Part shown: piece by piece, positions 52,620-60,775 of the stretch
Position numbering within the stretch: the first letter of the stretch is position 1
Layout: each line of letters opens with the position of its first letter
Assembly (NCBI RefSeq): GCF_900141905.1
Contig: NZ_FQZF01000012.1
Location: 62,001 to 126,000 of the forward strand
Length of the DNA: 64,000 nucleotides
Reading direction: 5' to 3'
Source: Muricoccus roseus
GTDB taxonomy: Bacteria; Pseudomonadota; Alphaproteobacteria; Acetobacterales; Acetobacteraceae
Translations under genes and position numbers: made by a program
The notes under the pieces: model-generated
Database searches by the model: none
Told to the model about the DNA's origin: nothing
The model's input: the letters and a program-made list of their open reading frames with translations, nothing else

Positions 52620-54608
52620 ATGCCCCTGACGGCCCTCTCCATCCGTACCGTGCCGCGCCTTGCCTTGTTGCTCGGCCTCGGCCTGGCCGGCCAGACTGTC
52701 GCGCCGGCCCAGGCGCAGCCCTGGGCGAACGAGACGCAGCGCACCGCCGGGCGGGCCGCGCTGGCCCTTGCCAATGGCGGCCGACATGTCGCCGCCGAGG
52801 CCGCGGCCATGCAGGCCGATCCCCTCGTGCGGAAGATCGCGCTCTGGTTGCGGCTCCAGCAACGCGGCCAGGGGACCGGAGCCGAGTTGGCAGCCTGGGT
52901 GGCCGAGAACCCGGACTGGCCCCTGCCGCTCACCCTGAACCGCCGGACCGAGGAGGCGCTGGCCAGCGACCCGGACGATGCCCGCGCCCTGGCCCATTTC
53001 GCCCGCAACCCGGCTATTACCCTGGATGGGGCGCAGCGCCACGCCGACGCCCTGTCGCGCACCGGCGATGCCGCCCGCGCCACCGCCATCCTGCGCGCCG
53101 CCTGGGCAGGCGGCTTCGGGGATGCCGCGGCCGAGGGGGGCTTCGCCGAGCGCAACGCCGCCATCCTGACCGCCGAGGACCGCTGGCGCCGCTTCGACCG
53201 TTTCTTCCTCTCCCGGGACCTGGGCGACGCCGCCCGCGCCGCGAACTGGCTGGATGCCTCCCAGCGCGCGCTGGCCGATACCCGCCTTGCGGTCGCCAGC
53301 GAACGCGCGGGGCCGGTGATCGAGGGCAACGACCTCGGCCTCCTGGCCGCCAGCGCGCGCCAGCTCCGCCGGCAGGACAGGGATGCCGAAGCCGCCGCGG
53401 TCTGGGCCACCGCCGCGCCCCTGCAGCGAGACCTGCCGGCCGAGGCCGCCAAGGCGATCTGGGCGGAACGCCAGATCCTCGCCCGCAAGCTCATCCGCCT
53501 CGGCCAGGACCGGCTCGCCTACCAGACCGCCGCGCAGCACGGGCAGGCCGAGGGTGAGCCGAGGCTGGAGGCGGAGTTCCTGGCCGGCTGGATCGCACTC
53601 CGCCGGCTGAACGAGCCGGCCCTCGCCACCCGGCATTTCGCCCTGCTGGGCGACAACAGCGCCAGCGTGATCACCCGCGCCCGCGCCGCCTATTGGCAAG
53701 GGCGCGCCCTTGCCCCCACCGATGCCGCGCGCGCCCGCGCCCGCTATGGCGAGGCGGCCCTGCTGGGCACGGCCTTCTACGGCCAACTCGCCGCACTCGC
53801 CCTGGGCGAGGACGAGGCCCGGCTTTCCGCCCGCATCCGAGCCATCGCCCCGCCCCAGCCGAGCGAGGAGGCCCAGCGCCTCTTCCTCGGCCGGGAGCTG
53901 GCCGCGGCGGCGGCGGCGCTGGCCGATCTCGGCGACCAGCGCCGGGCGCGCATCTTCCTGCTGCGGATGGAGGAACTCTCCCCCGACTCGGCCGACCGTG
54001 TCCTGATCGCCCGGCTCGGCATGGCGCTCGGCCGGCCGGACCACGCGGTCTGGATCGCGCGGCGCGCGGGGGCCGATGGGGTGATGCTGCTGCCGGAGGG
54101 CTGGCCCGCCCCCTACGCCGCCCCTTCCGGCGTGCTGGAACCGGCCATCGTCAACGCCATCGCCCGCCAGGAGAGCAACTTCGACCCGGAGGCCGTTTCC
54201 TCGGCCAATGCGCGCGGGCTGATGCAGCTCCTGCCGGGCACGGCCGCGGGCGTCGCGCGGAAGCTGGGCATGGCCCATCAGGTCGGCTGGCTCACCAGCG
54301 ACCCCACGCACAACATGCGGCTGGGGTCGCAATACCTGGCGGACCAGATGACACGCTTCGGCGGCAATCTCGCCCTGGCGGCGGCGGCCTACAATGCCGG
54401 GCCCGGGCGGGTGCAGGAATGGCTGGGCACCTATGGCATGCCGGGCGAAGGCGGCGTGGACGTGATCGACTGGATCGAGCTGATCCCCTTCTCCGAAACG
54501 CGCAACTACGTGCAGCGGGTGGTGGAGAATGCGGTGGTGTACCGGGCGCGCGACGCGGCGACCGCCGGCATGACCCACCCCCTGAAGCCCTGGATGACCA
54601 CGCCTTGA
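52620..54608 (+). CDS. slt: Soluble lytic murein transglycosylase
   Basis: A 662-residue periplasmic enzyme cleaving the MurNAc-GlcNAc bond with 1,6-anhydro formation. A signal peptide (LALLLGLGLAGQTVAPAQA) is followed by a long alpha-superhelical region rich in alanine and arginine. The C-terminal goose-lysozyme-like domain has catalytic E518 in AIARQESNFDPEAVS, then SANARGLMQLLPGTA and the AAAAYNAGPGRVQEWL element. ATG at 52620 creates the signal sequence. Its stop overlaps the next gene's TTG start. Confidence 0.94.
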   Translation: MPLTALSIRTVPRLALLLGLGLAGQTVAPAQAQPWANETQRTAGRAALALANGGRHVAAEAAAMQADPLVRKIALWLRLQQRGQGTGAELAAWVAENPDWPLPLTLNRRTEEALASDPDDARALAHFARNPAITLDGAQRHADALSRTGDAARATAILRAAWAGGFGDAAAEGGFAERNAAILTAEDRWRRFDRFFLSRDLGDAARAANWLDASQRALADTRLAVASERAGPVIEGNDLGLLAASARQLRRQDRDAEAAAVWATAAPLQRDLPAEAAKAIWAERQILARKLIRLGQDRLAYQTAAQHGQAEGEPRLEAEFLAGWIALRRLNEPALATRHFALLGDNSASVITRARAAYWQGRALAPTDAARARARYGEAALLGTAFYGQLAALALGEDEARLSARIRAIAPPQPSEEAQRLFLGRELAAAAAALADLGDQRRARIFLLRMEELSPDSADRVLIARLGMALGRPDHAVWIARRAGADGVMLLPEGWPAPYAAPSGVLEPAIVNAIARQESNFDPEAVSSANARGLMQLLPGTAAGVARKLGMAHQVGWLTSDPTHNMRLGSQYLADQMTRFGGNLALAAAAYNAGPGRVQEWLGTYGMPGEGGVDVIDWIELIPFSETRNYVQRVVENAVVYRARDAATAGMTHPLKPWMTTP

Positions 54609-55450
54609 GGCCCATCACGCGCCGCGTCGCCGCCCGCGACGGGCTGCTGCTGAATGCACTGGACTGGGCCGGGGACGAGCGCCGCACCCCCCTGCTCTGC
54701 CTGCCCGGCATCTGCCGCACCGCCTGGGACTACGAGCTGCTGGCCGAGCGCCATGCCGGCAAGCGCCGCGTCGTCGCGCTCGACTACATGGGCCATGGCG
54801 ACAGCGCCCGCGCGGCGGAGCTGTCGCGCTACCGGCCGGAACGGGCGGCGGGGGATATCCTCGACGCCTGCACGGCGCTGCACCTGCCGCGGGTCGTGGT
54901 GGTCGGCACCTCCTTCGGCGGCCTCATGGCGATGGTGCTGTCGATCCTCCGGCCGACGCTGATGCGGGCGGCGGTGCTCAACGACATCGGGCCGCGGATC
55001 GACCCTCGCGGCCTGGAACTGGTCGGCGGCTTCGCCGGGCACGACCCGGGCTTCGCCGGGATCGACGATGCGGTCGCCTATCTCCGCGGCATCATGCCGC
55101 GCGTGCCGCTGCCCGATGATGCCGCCTGGCGCCGCTTCGCCGCGCTGACCTACAAGCAAGGCGAGGACGGGCTCCTCCATCCCCGCTGGGACACGCGGAT
55201 CCAGCAGGCCATGGAAGCCGGAGGCGGCGCGCCCGATCTGGGCAATGCATTCCGCGGGCTGCGGCCGATCCCCGCCATGCTGATCTGGGCCGAGGCCAGC
55301 GAGTTCCTCTCCGCCGAGACGGTCCGCGAGATGGTGCGCGACAAGCCCGACCTGGAACTGGTCACCCTGCCCGGCGCGGGCCATGCCCCCACGCTGGAGG
55401 AGCCGGAGCTGGTCCGGCCCGTGGATGACTTCCTGGACCGCATTCCCTGA
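54605..55450 (+). CDS. Alpha/beta hydrolase
   Basis: A 281-residue cytoplasmic hydrolase with LCLPGICRTAWDYE at the oxyanion position, nucleophile S103 in VVVGTSFGGLMAM and histidine in LPGAGHAPTLEEPE. The VLNDIGPRIDPRG element matches the hydrolase at 8265, suggesting paralogy. It starts at TTG 54605, overlapping the slt stop (TTGA), and its stop overlaps pgpA (TGATG). Position in a tightly packed run with phospholipid and wall genes may be coincidental, and the substrate is unknown. Confidence 0.85.
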   Translation: MRPITRRVAARDGLLLNALDWAGDERRTPLLCLPGICRTAWDYELLAERHAGKRRVVALDYMGHGDSARAAELSRYRPERAAGDILDACTALHLPRVVVVGTSFGGLMAMVLSILRPTLMRAAVLNDIGPRIDPRGLELVGGFAGHDPGFAGIDDAVAYLRGIMPRVPLPDDAAWRRFAALTYKQGEDGLLHPRWDTRIQQAMEAGGGAPDLGNAFRGLRPIPAMLIWAEASEFLSAETVREMVRDKPDLELVTLPGAGHAPTLEEPELVRPVDDFLDRIP

Positions 55451-55890
55451 TGAACCTCCCGACGGCGGTGCTGAGCCTTGGCGGCCTCGGGCGGCTGAGG
55501 CCGGCACCCGGCACCTGGGCTTCCGCCCTGGTCCTGCCGGCGGCCCTGCTCGGTCCCTGGTGGTGCCTCGCCCTGGGCGTCGGCTTCTCCGTCGCCGGCC
55601 TCTGGGCCGTTTCCCGCCTGCCGGAGGCGCAGGAGGATCCGGGCTGGGTGGTGGTGGATGAAGCGGCCGGACAGTGCCTCGCGCTCGCCGCCCTGCCGCC
55701 GGATGCCTCGGGCTGGTGGGTCCTGCTGGGCTTCGCGCTGTTCCGCGCGCTGGATATCGTGAAGCCCGGCCCGATCGGCTGGGCCGACCGGATGGAGGGG
55801 AGCCTCGGGGTCATGCTGGACGACATCTTGGCCGGGCTGCTGGCGGCCGCGGCGCTTCTGGCCCTGCGGGCCCTGGGGCTGCCGCACTGA
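55450..55890 (+). CDS. pgpA: Phosphatidylglycerophosphatase A
   Basis: A 146-residue membrane enzyme removing phosphate from phosphatidylglycerol phosphate. It shows the family opening [18 protein letters not shown], the acidic [13 protein letters not shown] segment, [16 protein letters not shown] and the late [14 protein letters not shown] helix. About four hydrophobic stretches. Start and stop both overlap neighbours by one base (TGATG), which is strong evidence for one transcript with the hydrolase and the downstream amidase. Confidence 0.93.
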   Translation: MNLPTAVLSLGGLGRLRPAPGTWASALVLPAALLGPWWCLALGVGFSVAGLWAVSRLPEAQEDPGWVVVDEAAGQCLALAALPPDASGWWVLLGFALFRALDIVKPGPIGWADRMEGSLGVMLDDILAGLLAAAALLALRALGLPH

Positions 55891-56390
55891 TGCTGCCCGC
55901 CGCCACCCTCGAAAGCGCCGCCGCCCTCCTCGACCTGCTCCGGTCCCGCGGCCTGACCGTCGCGACCGCGGAGTCCTGCACGGGCGGGCTGATCGCCGCC
56001 GCCCTGACCGCCGTGCCCGGCTCCTCGGATGTCGTGCTCGGCGGGTTCGTCACCTATTCCAACGGGATGAAAACTCGCCTGCTCGGCGTGCCGGAGGAGA
56101 TCCTCTCCACTGTCGGCGCGGTGTCCGAAGCCTGTGCCGAGCGGATGGCGTCCGGTGCGCTGCATGCGGCCGGCGCCGACATCGCGGTTGCCGTCACGGG
56201 CATCGCCGGCCCCGGAGGCGGCAGCGCCGAGAAGCCGGTCGGCCTCGTCTATATCGGCGTGGCCCGGCGCGGCATGCCGACGGAGGTGCGCCGGCACCTC
56301 TTTCCGGGCGACCGGGCGGAGGTGCGGGCCGCCACCGTTGCCGAAGCGGTTCAGTCTACCATGAGAATGGCCGAACCGCTCACGAGGTAG
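55890..56390 (+). CDS. pncC: CinA C-terminal domain protein, nicotinamide-nucleotide amidase
   Basis: A 166-residue stand-alone CinA-C domain. The nucleophile motif is [15 protein letters not shown], followed by [17 protein letters not shown] and the [20 protein letters not shown] loop. Such proteins deamidate nicotinamide mononucleotide in NAD recycling. The pgpA-cinA order is common in alphaproteobacteria. ATG at 55890 uses the last base of the pgpA stop. Confidence 0.92.
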   Translation: MLPAATLESAAALLDLLRSRGLTVATAESCTGGLIAAALTAVPGSSDVVLGGFVTYSNGMKTRLLGVPEEILSTVGAVSEACAERMASGALHAAGADIAVAVTGIAGPGGGSAEKPVGLVYIGVARRGMPTEVRRHLFPGDRAEVRAATVAEAVQSTMRMAEPLTR

Positions 56391-56603
56391 CGCAGCACGA
56401 AACAGGGCAACCCGTGTAGGTGTGGCGCATTTGCCCGCATGTGTTGCATCTATCGCACCATCCTGCCCGCTATGATGATGCACCGGTCGCATCAGGTAGC
56501 CGGGCGGGTCACGCGATTGAGGCTGCTGGAGAATGGGGATGCACAAGTGCCCAAGGGTGAATCATGGCCTGCGCCGAGCGCGGCAGTTCCGAGCCCAAGT
56601 GGC

Positions 56604-57128
56604 ATGACCTCCATCGTCCGTGCCGCCGGGCCTTCCGATGCGGAAGGCCTCGCGGCGTTGCTCGGCGAGATGCAGGCCCATTACGGCGCTCCGGTGACGG
56701 AGGCGGACGCGCTGGAGGCAGCGCGTCTCCTCTGCTCCTTACCGCCGGAAGGCTTCAACCCCCGCACGCTGCTGGCCCTCGAGGACGGCATTGCGATCGG
56801 CTCCTGCGTGCTGAACGTAATGCTCCCGGCCGCCGAGCTGCGCCACTCCCTCTATATCCGGGACCTTTTCGTCTCGGCGCGCGCACGCCGCCGGGGCACC
56901 GGCCGCGCCCTGGTTACCGGTGCGGCGAAGCTGGTGCGCGAGGGGGGATTCTGCGCCCTCGACTGGACCACGGACTCCCTGAACCTGCCCGCACGCCGCC
57001 TCTATGATGGCATCGGCGGACGCGTGCTGAGCCGGACCTATTACCGGATCGAGACCGGCGCGCTCGGCGGCCTCCTGGGCGAGGACGGCGCCGAGCCCGG
57101 CGTCAGGCGCGCAGCAGGCGGCGGATAG
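56604..57128 (+). CDS. GNAT-family N-acetyltransferase
   Basis: A 174-residue acetyltransferase. It opens IVRAAGPSDAEGLAALLGEM, with the acetyl-CoA-binding core LYIRDLFVSARARRRGTGRA near residue 85 and LPARRLYDGIGGRVLSRTYY near the end. The frame is open from ATG 56439, but the extra 55 residues are not GNAT-like, so ATG 56604 is preferred. Substrate unknown. The 3-prime end overlaps the convergent threonine aldolase gene by 26 bp. The 213 bp in front of it hold no other recognisable gene. Confidence 0.85.
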   Translation: MTSIVRAAGPSDAEGLAALLGEMQAHYGAPVTEADALEAARLLCSLPPEGFNPRTLLALEDGIAIGSCVLNVMLPAAELRHSLYIRDLFVSARARRRGTGRALVTGAAKLVREGGFCALDWTTDSLNLPARRLYDGIGGRVLSRTYYRIETGALGGLLGEDGAEPGVRRAAGGG

Positions 57129-58167
57129 CCTCCAGCGTCGCCCCAATCATCGGCGCCTCGACATCGAGATGGGTGCAGGCGCGAAGGCGCCCACCCAGTG
57201 CGCTGACGGCGATCCCCTCGGCGCGCAGCGCGGCCTGCAGCTCCCCTGCCCCCATCCCGGCGCCGGCCGGGTCGAAATAGACCAGGTTCGTTTCCGGCTC
57301 CTGCACCGTCATGCCGGGAATCTGGCCCAGCCCCGCCGCCAGGCTGCGGGCATTCGCATGGTCCTCCGCCAGCCGGTCGATATGGTGGTCCAGCGCGTAG
57401 AGGCAGGCGGCCGCGCAGATGCCGGCCTGGCGCATCGAGCCGCCGAGGCGCTGCTTCCAGCGCCAGGCACGGCCGATGAATTCACTGGAGCCGGCCAGCA
57501 CGGCACCCAGCGGCGCGCCAAGCCCCTTGGTGAAGTCCAGCCACACCGTGTCGAAGCCCGCGCACATCTCCGCGGCCGGGATGCCGGAGGCGACGCAGGC
57601 ATTCATCAGCCGCGCGCCGTCCATATGCGTCGCCCAGCCCTGCTCCCGCGCGATGCCCGTCAGCTCGGTCAAGGTGTTCAGCGGCCAGACGGCGCCGCCG
57701 CCGATATTGGCCGTCTGCTCTATCTCGAGCAGCGTCTGGGGCGGCGAATAACGGCCGTGCCCCCGGATGGCGGCCCGCAGCGCCGCCGCATCGAACATCC
57801 CGCGCTCACCGCGCAACGGGTGGATCTGCACCCCCGCGACCGCGGCGTGGCTGCCGCCCTCGCTGCTCAGGATATGCGCGGTCTCATGCGCCAGCACCTC
57901 GTCGCCCGGCCGGCAATGGGTGTTGATGGCGACCACGTTGCACATGGTGCCGGAGGGCAGGAACATCGCCGCCTCCTTGCCCAGCAAGGCCGCCATCCGG
58001 TCGCAGAGCAGATGGACAGTGGGGTCGTCGCCATGCTGCTCATCCCCGACCTCGGCCTCCATCATCGCCGCCTTCATCGCCGTAGTGGGGCGGGTCTGCG
58101 TGTCCGAATAAAGGTTGATGCGGACAGGCGGCGCGCCGGGGGCCGGGCGCTCGGGGGCATGGACCAT
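57103..58167 (-). CDS. ltaE: Low-specificity L-threonine aldolase
   Basis: A 354-residue PLP enzyme splitting L-threonine or allo-threonine into glycine and acetaldehyde. The PLP lysine is K214 in VWLDFTKGLGAP. Other motifs are LYSDTQTRPTTAMKAAM at the N-terminus, MFLPSGTMCNVVA, HMDGARLMNA and the late ETNLVYFD. ATG at 58167 has GGAGA six bases upstream. Its promoter region borders the far end of repeat copy 3, 82 bp upstream. Confidence 0.93.
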   Translation of the reverse strand: MVHAPERPAPGAPPVRINLYSDTQTRPTTAMKAAMMEAEVGDEQHGDDPTVHLLCDRMAALLGKEAAMFLPSGTMCNVVAINTHCRPGDEVLAHETAHILSSEGGSHAAVAGVQIHPLRGERGMFDAAALRAAIRGHGRYSPPQTLLEIEQTANIGGGAVWPLNTLTELTGIAREQGWATHMDGARLMNACVASGIPAAEMCAGFDTVWLDFTKGLGAPLGAVLAGSSEFIGRAWRWKQRLGGSMRQAGICAAACLYALDHHIDRLAEDHANARSLAAGLGQIPGMTVQEPETNLVYFDPAGAGMGAGELQAALRAEGIAVSALGGRLRACTHLDVEAPMIGATLEAIRRLLRA

Positions 58168-58249
58168 GAAGGCTCTCCGCGACGGGTCGCGGAAGCTTCT
58201 GCCAGCCCCGGGCCCGGACGGAAAGTGGCGCTCATGCCGCGGGGCTTCT

Positions 58250-58488
58250 GTTCTGATCTGTTGGTTTGTCCCGGGGAGAGGAAGAAAGAATTCTTCCTCT
58301 CCCCGGGCCCCTCACCATCATCTTTTCTATCAGTTTGGAATCACGGGGCTGACGGTGCGCCTCGGGTCATGGACCCGAGGCGACTGCAAGAGCCCCCTCA
58401 CCAGAGACCCTACCGATCCGGAGCATCCAGGGCAGTCAGACGGGGTTCCAAGGGCCTCAGGCCCTTGGCGCGTGAGGGCGGAGCCCTC
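58250..58488 (-). repeat. Dispersed hairpin repeat, copy 3 (full length, inverted)
   Basis: A 239-bp copy in the 343-bp gap between the LysR gene and threonine aldolase, on the minus strand. Reading in repeat orientation, GAGGGCTCCGCCCTC is at 58488-58474 and the second hairpin at 58468-58448. The central stem is at 58382-58372 with 58368-58358 (eleven perfect pairs, three-base loop). The terminal hairpin has 17 perfect pairs (58307-58291 with 58286-58270, loop TTCT). The element then ends CCCCGGGACAAACC and AGATCAGAAC. It begins 22 nt after the LysR stop, in LysR's sense orientation. Confidence 0.9.
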
Positions 58489-58510
58489 AACGGCAAGACC
58501 TCCGCCTTTC

Positions 58511-59413
58511 CTACCGGGGAGTGCCAGGGCTCCCCTTCACGAAATCCACGAAGGCCCGCAGCGCGGCCGGCATGTGACGGCGGGACGGGTAGTAGAGGAA
58601 GGGCCCGTCGAAGGGCGGCAGCCAGTCGTCCAGCACCGTCACCAGCTGCCCGGCCTCCAGCGCCGGCCGGGCCCAGCCATCGAAGGTGACGTAGAAACCC
58701 AGGCCTTCGATGGCCGCCGCGATGCCGAGCTGCGCATCCGTCGTGATGAGCGGTCCCTCCGGCCGGATCGTCACCACCTCACCGTCCCGCTCGAACTCCC
58801 AGGGCAGCATGGTGCCGTTGCCGAAGCGCGTGCGGATGCAGGGAAGGCGCAGCAGGGCCTGCGGCTCGGCCGGCCGGCCCGTCCTCGCGATCAGCGCGGG
58901 GGAGGCGACGACAACGTAGCGCTGCGTGCCGCCCAGCGGCACCGCGATCATGTCGCGGGCCAGGCTTTCACCGTAGCGCACGCCCGCATCGTAGCCGGCG
59001 CTCACGATATCCACGAAGCCACTCTCCGAGGTGACGTCCATCACCACCCGCGGATGCAGAGGCACGAAGCGGGTGATCAGCGGGGCGAGGACGAGCTGGG
59101 TGGCTGGCGGCGGGGCATTGATCCGCAGGAGGCCAGAGACGGCGGCCGCCCCCTCCCCGGCCGCGTCCAGCGCGGCGGCGATCTCGCCCAGGGCCGGGCG
59201 TAGCCGTGCCAGGAGCCCGGCCCCGACCTCGGTTGTCCTCACGCTGCGCGTGGTGCGGTTGAGGAGCCGCGCTCCCACGCGGTCTTCCAGAGCCCGAATG
59301 CGCTCCGTGGCGCTGGAGGGGGAGATGCGCAGTTCCGTCGCGGCGCGGCGGAAGCTGCCATGCCGCGCCACCGCCTCCAGCAGCTCCAGATCCTCCAGCG
59401 ACGCCCTGATCAT
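58511..59413 (-). CDS. LysR-family transcriptional regulator
   Basis: A 300-residue LTTR. The N-terminal helix-turn-helix is DLELLEAVARHGSFRRAATE with SPSSATERIRALEDRVGARL. The linker NRTTRSVRTTEVG is of the type seen in the large CrgA/DmlR-like subgroup, and the two-lobed effector domain follows. It is divergent from an aldo/keto reductase gene with 97 bp between starts, the classical arrangement of an LTTR with its target. ATG at 59413. Confidence 0.93.
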   Translation of the reverse strand: MIRASLEDLELLEAVARHGSFRRAATELRISPSSATERIRALEDRVGARLLNRTTRSVRTTEVGAGLLARLRPALGEIAAALDAAGEGAAAVSGLLRINAPPPATQLVLAPLITRFVPLHPRVVMDVTSESGFVDIVSAGYDAGVRYGESLARDMIAVPLGGTQRYVVVASPALIARTGRPAEPQALLRLPCIRTRFGNGTMLPWEFERDGEVVTIRPEGPLITTDAQLGIAAAIEGLGFYVTFDGWARPALEAGQLVTVLDDWLPPFDGPFLYYPSRRHMPAALRAFVDFVKGSPGTPR

Positions 59414-59439
59414 TCGCGAGTCCCGAACAGCTCATGCAG

Positions 59440-59451
59440 ATCATACGGGAT
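59440..59451. promoter_or_regulatory. Candidate LysR-type binding site
   Basis: ATC-N6-GAT, an interrupted palindrome embedded in a T-N11-A arrangement, lies in the divergent LysR/aldo-keto reductase region. LTTRs commonly bind such T-N11-A sequences. A possible -10 hexamer TATGAT for the LysR gene overlaps it on the minus strand, which would allow autorepression. No spaced -35 was convincing. Confidence 0.3.
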
Positions 59452-59510
59452 TAAGCCTGGGCCGGCGTCAGCGCATATCCGGGCCACCCCCTCTGGAAAG
59501 GAGCCCTCCC

Positions 59511-60512
59511 ATGGAACAGCGCCGCCTCGGTAGCACCGGCCCCCTCGTGTCCGCCCTCGGCCTCGGCTGCATGGGCATGTCCGACCTCTATGGCCCGGCC
59601 GACCGTGCGGAGGGTCTCGCGACCATCGCCATGGCGGTGGAGCGCGGCATGACCCTGCTCGACACCGGCGACTTCTACGGCATGGGCCACAACGAGATGC
59701 TGATCGGCGAGGCGTTGCGCAGCCTCCCGCGCGAAAGCCTCGCCATCAGCGTCAAGTTCGGCGCCCTGCGCGGCCCGGACGGGGAATGGAACGGCTATGA
59801 TTCCCGCCCCGCCGCCATCCGCAACTTCGTCGCCTATTCCCTCCGCCGCCTGGGCACCGATTACATCGACATCTACCGCCCCGCGCGGCTCGACCCGGAC
59901 GTGCCGATCGAGGAGAGCGTCGGCGCGATGGCCGAGCTCGTGAAGCAGGGCCATATCCGCCATATCGGCCTTTCCGAGGTCGGCGCCGCGACGATCCGCC
60001 GCGCCCATGCCGTCCACCCGATCAGCGACTTGCAGATCGAGTACTCCCTCCTCTCCCGCGGGATCGAGGAGGACATCCTCCCCACCTGCCGCGAGCTGGG
60101 CATCGGCGTCACGGCCTATGGCGTGCTCTCCCGCGGGCTCATCAGCGGGCATTGGTCGAAGAACCCGAATGCGGGCGGCGACTTCCGCGCCTTCTCCCCG
60201 CGTTTCCAGGGCGAGAACCTGGACCGCAACCTGGCCCTGGCCGAGGCACTGGGCCGGGTCGCCGAAGCGCGCGGGGTGACCCCGGCGCAGATCGCCATCG
60301 CCTGGGTGGCCTCGCGCGGGTCCGACATCGTGCCGCTGGTCGGCGCCCGCCGTCGCGACCGGCTGGAGGAAGCCCTGGGCGCCCTCTCCGTTGCGTTGGA
60401 CGAAGCGGCCCTGGCGGCCATCGAAGCCGCCATCCCGCCCGGCGCCGCGGCTGGCGCCCGCTACCCCGAAGCCCAGCTGGCCCATATGGACAGCGAGCGC
60501 CCGAGGGGCTGA
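59511..60512 (+). CDS. Aldo/keto reductase with substituted catalytic histidine
   Basis: A 333-residue NADPH-dependent (beta/alpha)8 reductase. It opens with RRLGSTGPLVSALGLGCMGM. Of the usual tetrad, aspartate and tyrosine are in LLDTGDFYGMGHNEMLIGEA and lysine is in AISVKFG. The position that carries histidine in most relatives (LHRVDP) reads RPARLDP, so the histidine is replaced. The C-terminal cofactor part IVPLVGARRRDRLEEAL is intact. AAAGGAG stands seven bases before the ATG. It is probably controlled by the divergent LysR regulator. Confidence 0.9.
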   Translation: MEQRRLGSTGPLVSALGLGCMGMSDLYGPADRAEGLATIAMAVERGMTLLDTGDFYGMGHNEMLIGEALRSLPRESLAISVKFGALRGPDGEWNGYDSRPAAIRNFVAYSLRRLGTDYIDIYRPARLDPDVPIEESVGAMAELVKQGHIRHIGLSEVGAATIRRAHAVHPISDLQIEYSLLSRGIEEDILPTCRELGIGVTAYGVLSRGLISGHWSKNPNAGGDFRAFSPRFQGENLDRNLALAEALGRVAEARGVTPAQIAIAWVASRGSDIVPLVGARRRDRLEEALGALSVALDEAALAAIEAAIPPGAAAGARYPEAQLAHMDSERPRG

Positions 60513-60775
60513 TCCGCCCGCCCTTCGATCTGGGCACGAAACATCATTGTTTCGCGCCCAGGTTGTATCTTGACGGAGAATTTCGCCCGCAGCAAAGCGA
60601 TGGACTTGGCTTTTCAGGCTCCCGGCCCAGGGAGGATGCCCGGGGCGATCGCGATACCTGGCTCCCGGCCGGCCCGCGCGCCCCCCCCTCCGCATCCGCC
60701 CGGCCTCCGTCAGCCTGGCCCCGCACAAGCACCGCACCGGCCGGCGCCGGGTCAGCGGTGAGGAGGAACACGCGC
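60513..60775. promoter_or_regulatory. Intergenic region with stem-loop before the secreted propeller gene
   Basis: A 263-bp gap. At 60530-60561, CTGGGC-A-CGAAAC pairs with GTTTCG-C-GCCCAG (twelve pairs, one A/C mismatch) around ATCATT. The surrounding 60535-60620 is noticeably less GC-rich than its neighbours. The hairpin lies 18 nt after the aldo/keto reductase stop and could terminate that transcript, though no T-run follows. The AT-richer stretch is a reasonable place for the promoter of the downstream gene, but no confident hexamers were found. Confidence 0.45.

Noticed and set aside
56439..56603. N-terminal extension of the GNAT protein from ATG 56439.
   Set aside because: The added 55 residues lack acetyltransferase character, and the fold begins cleanly at MTSIVRAAGPSDAEG from 56604.
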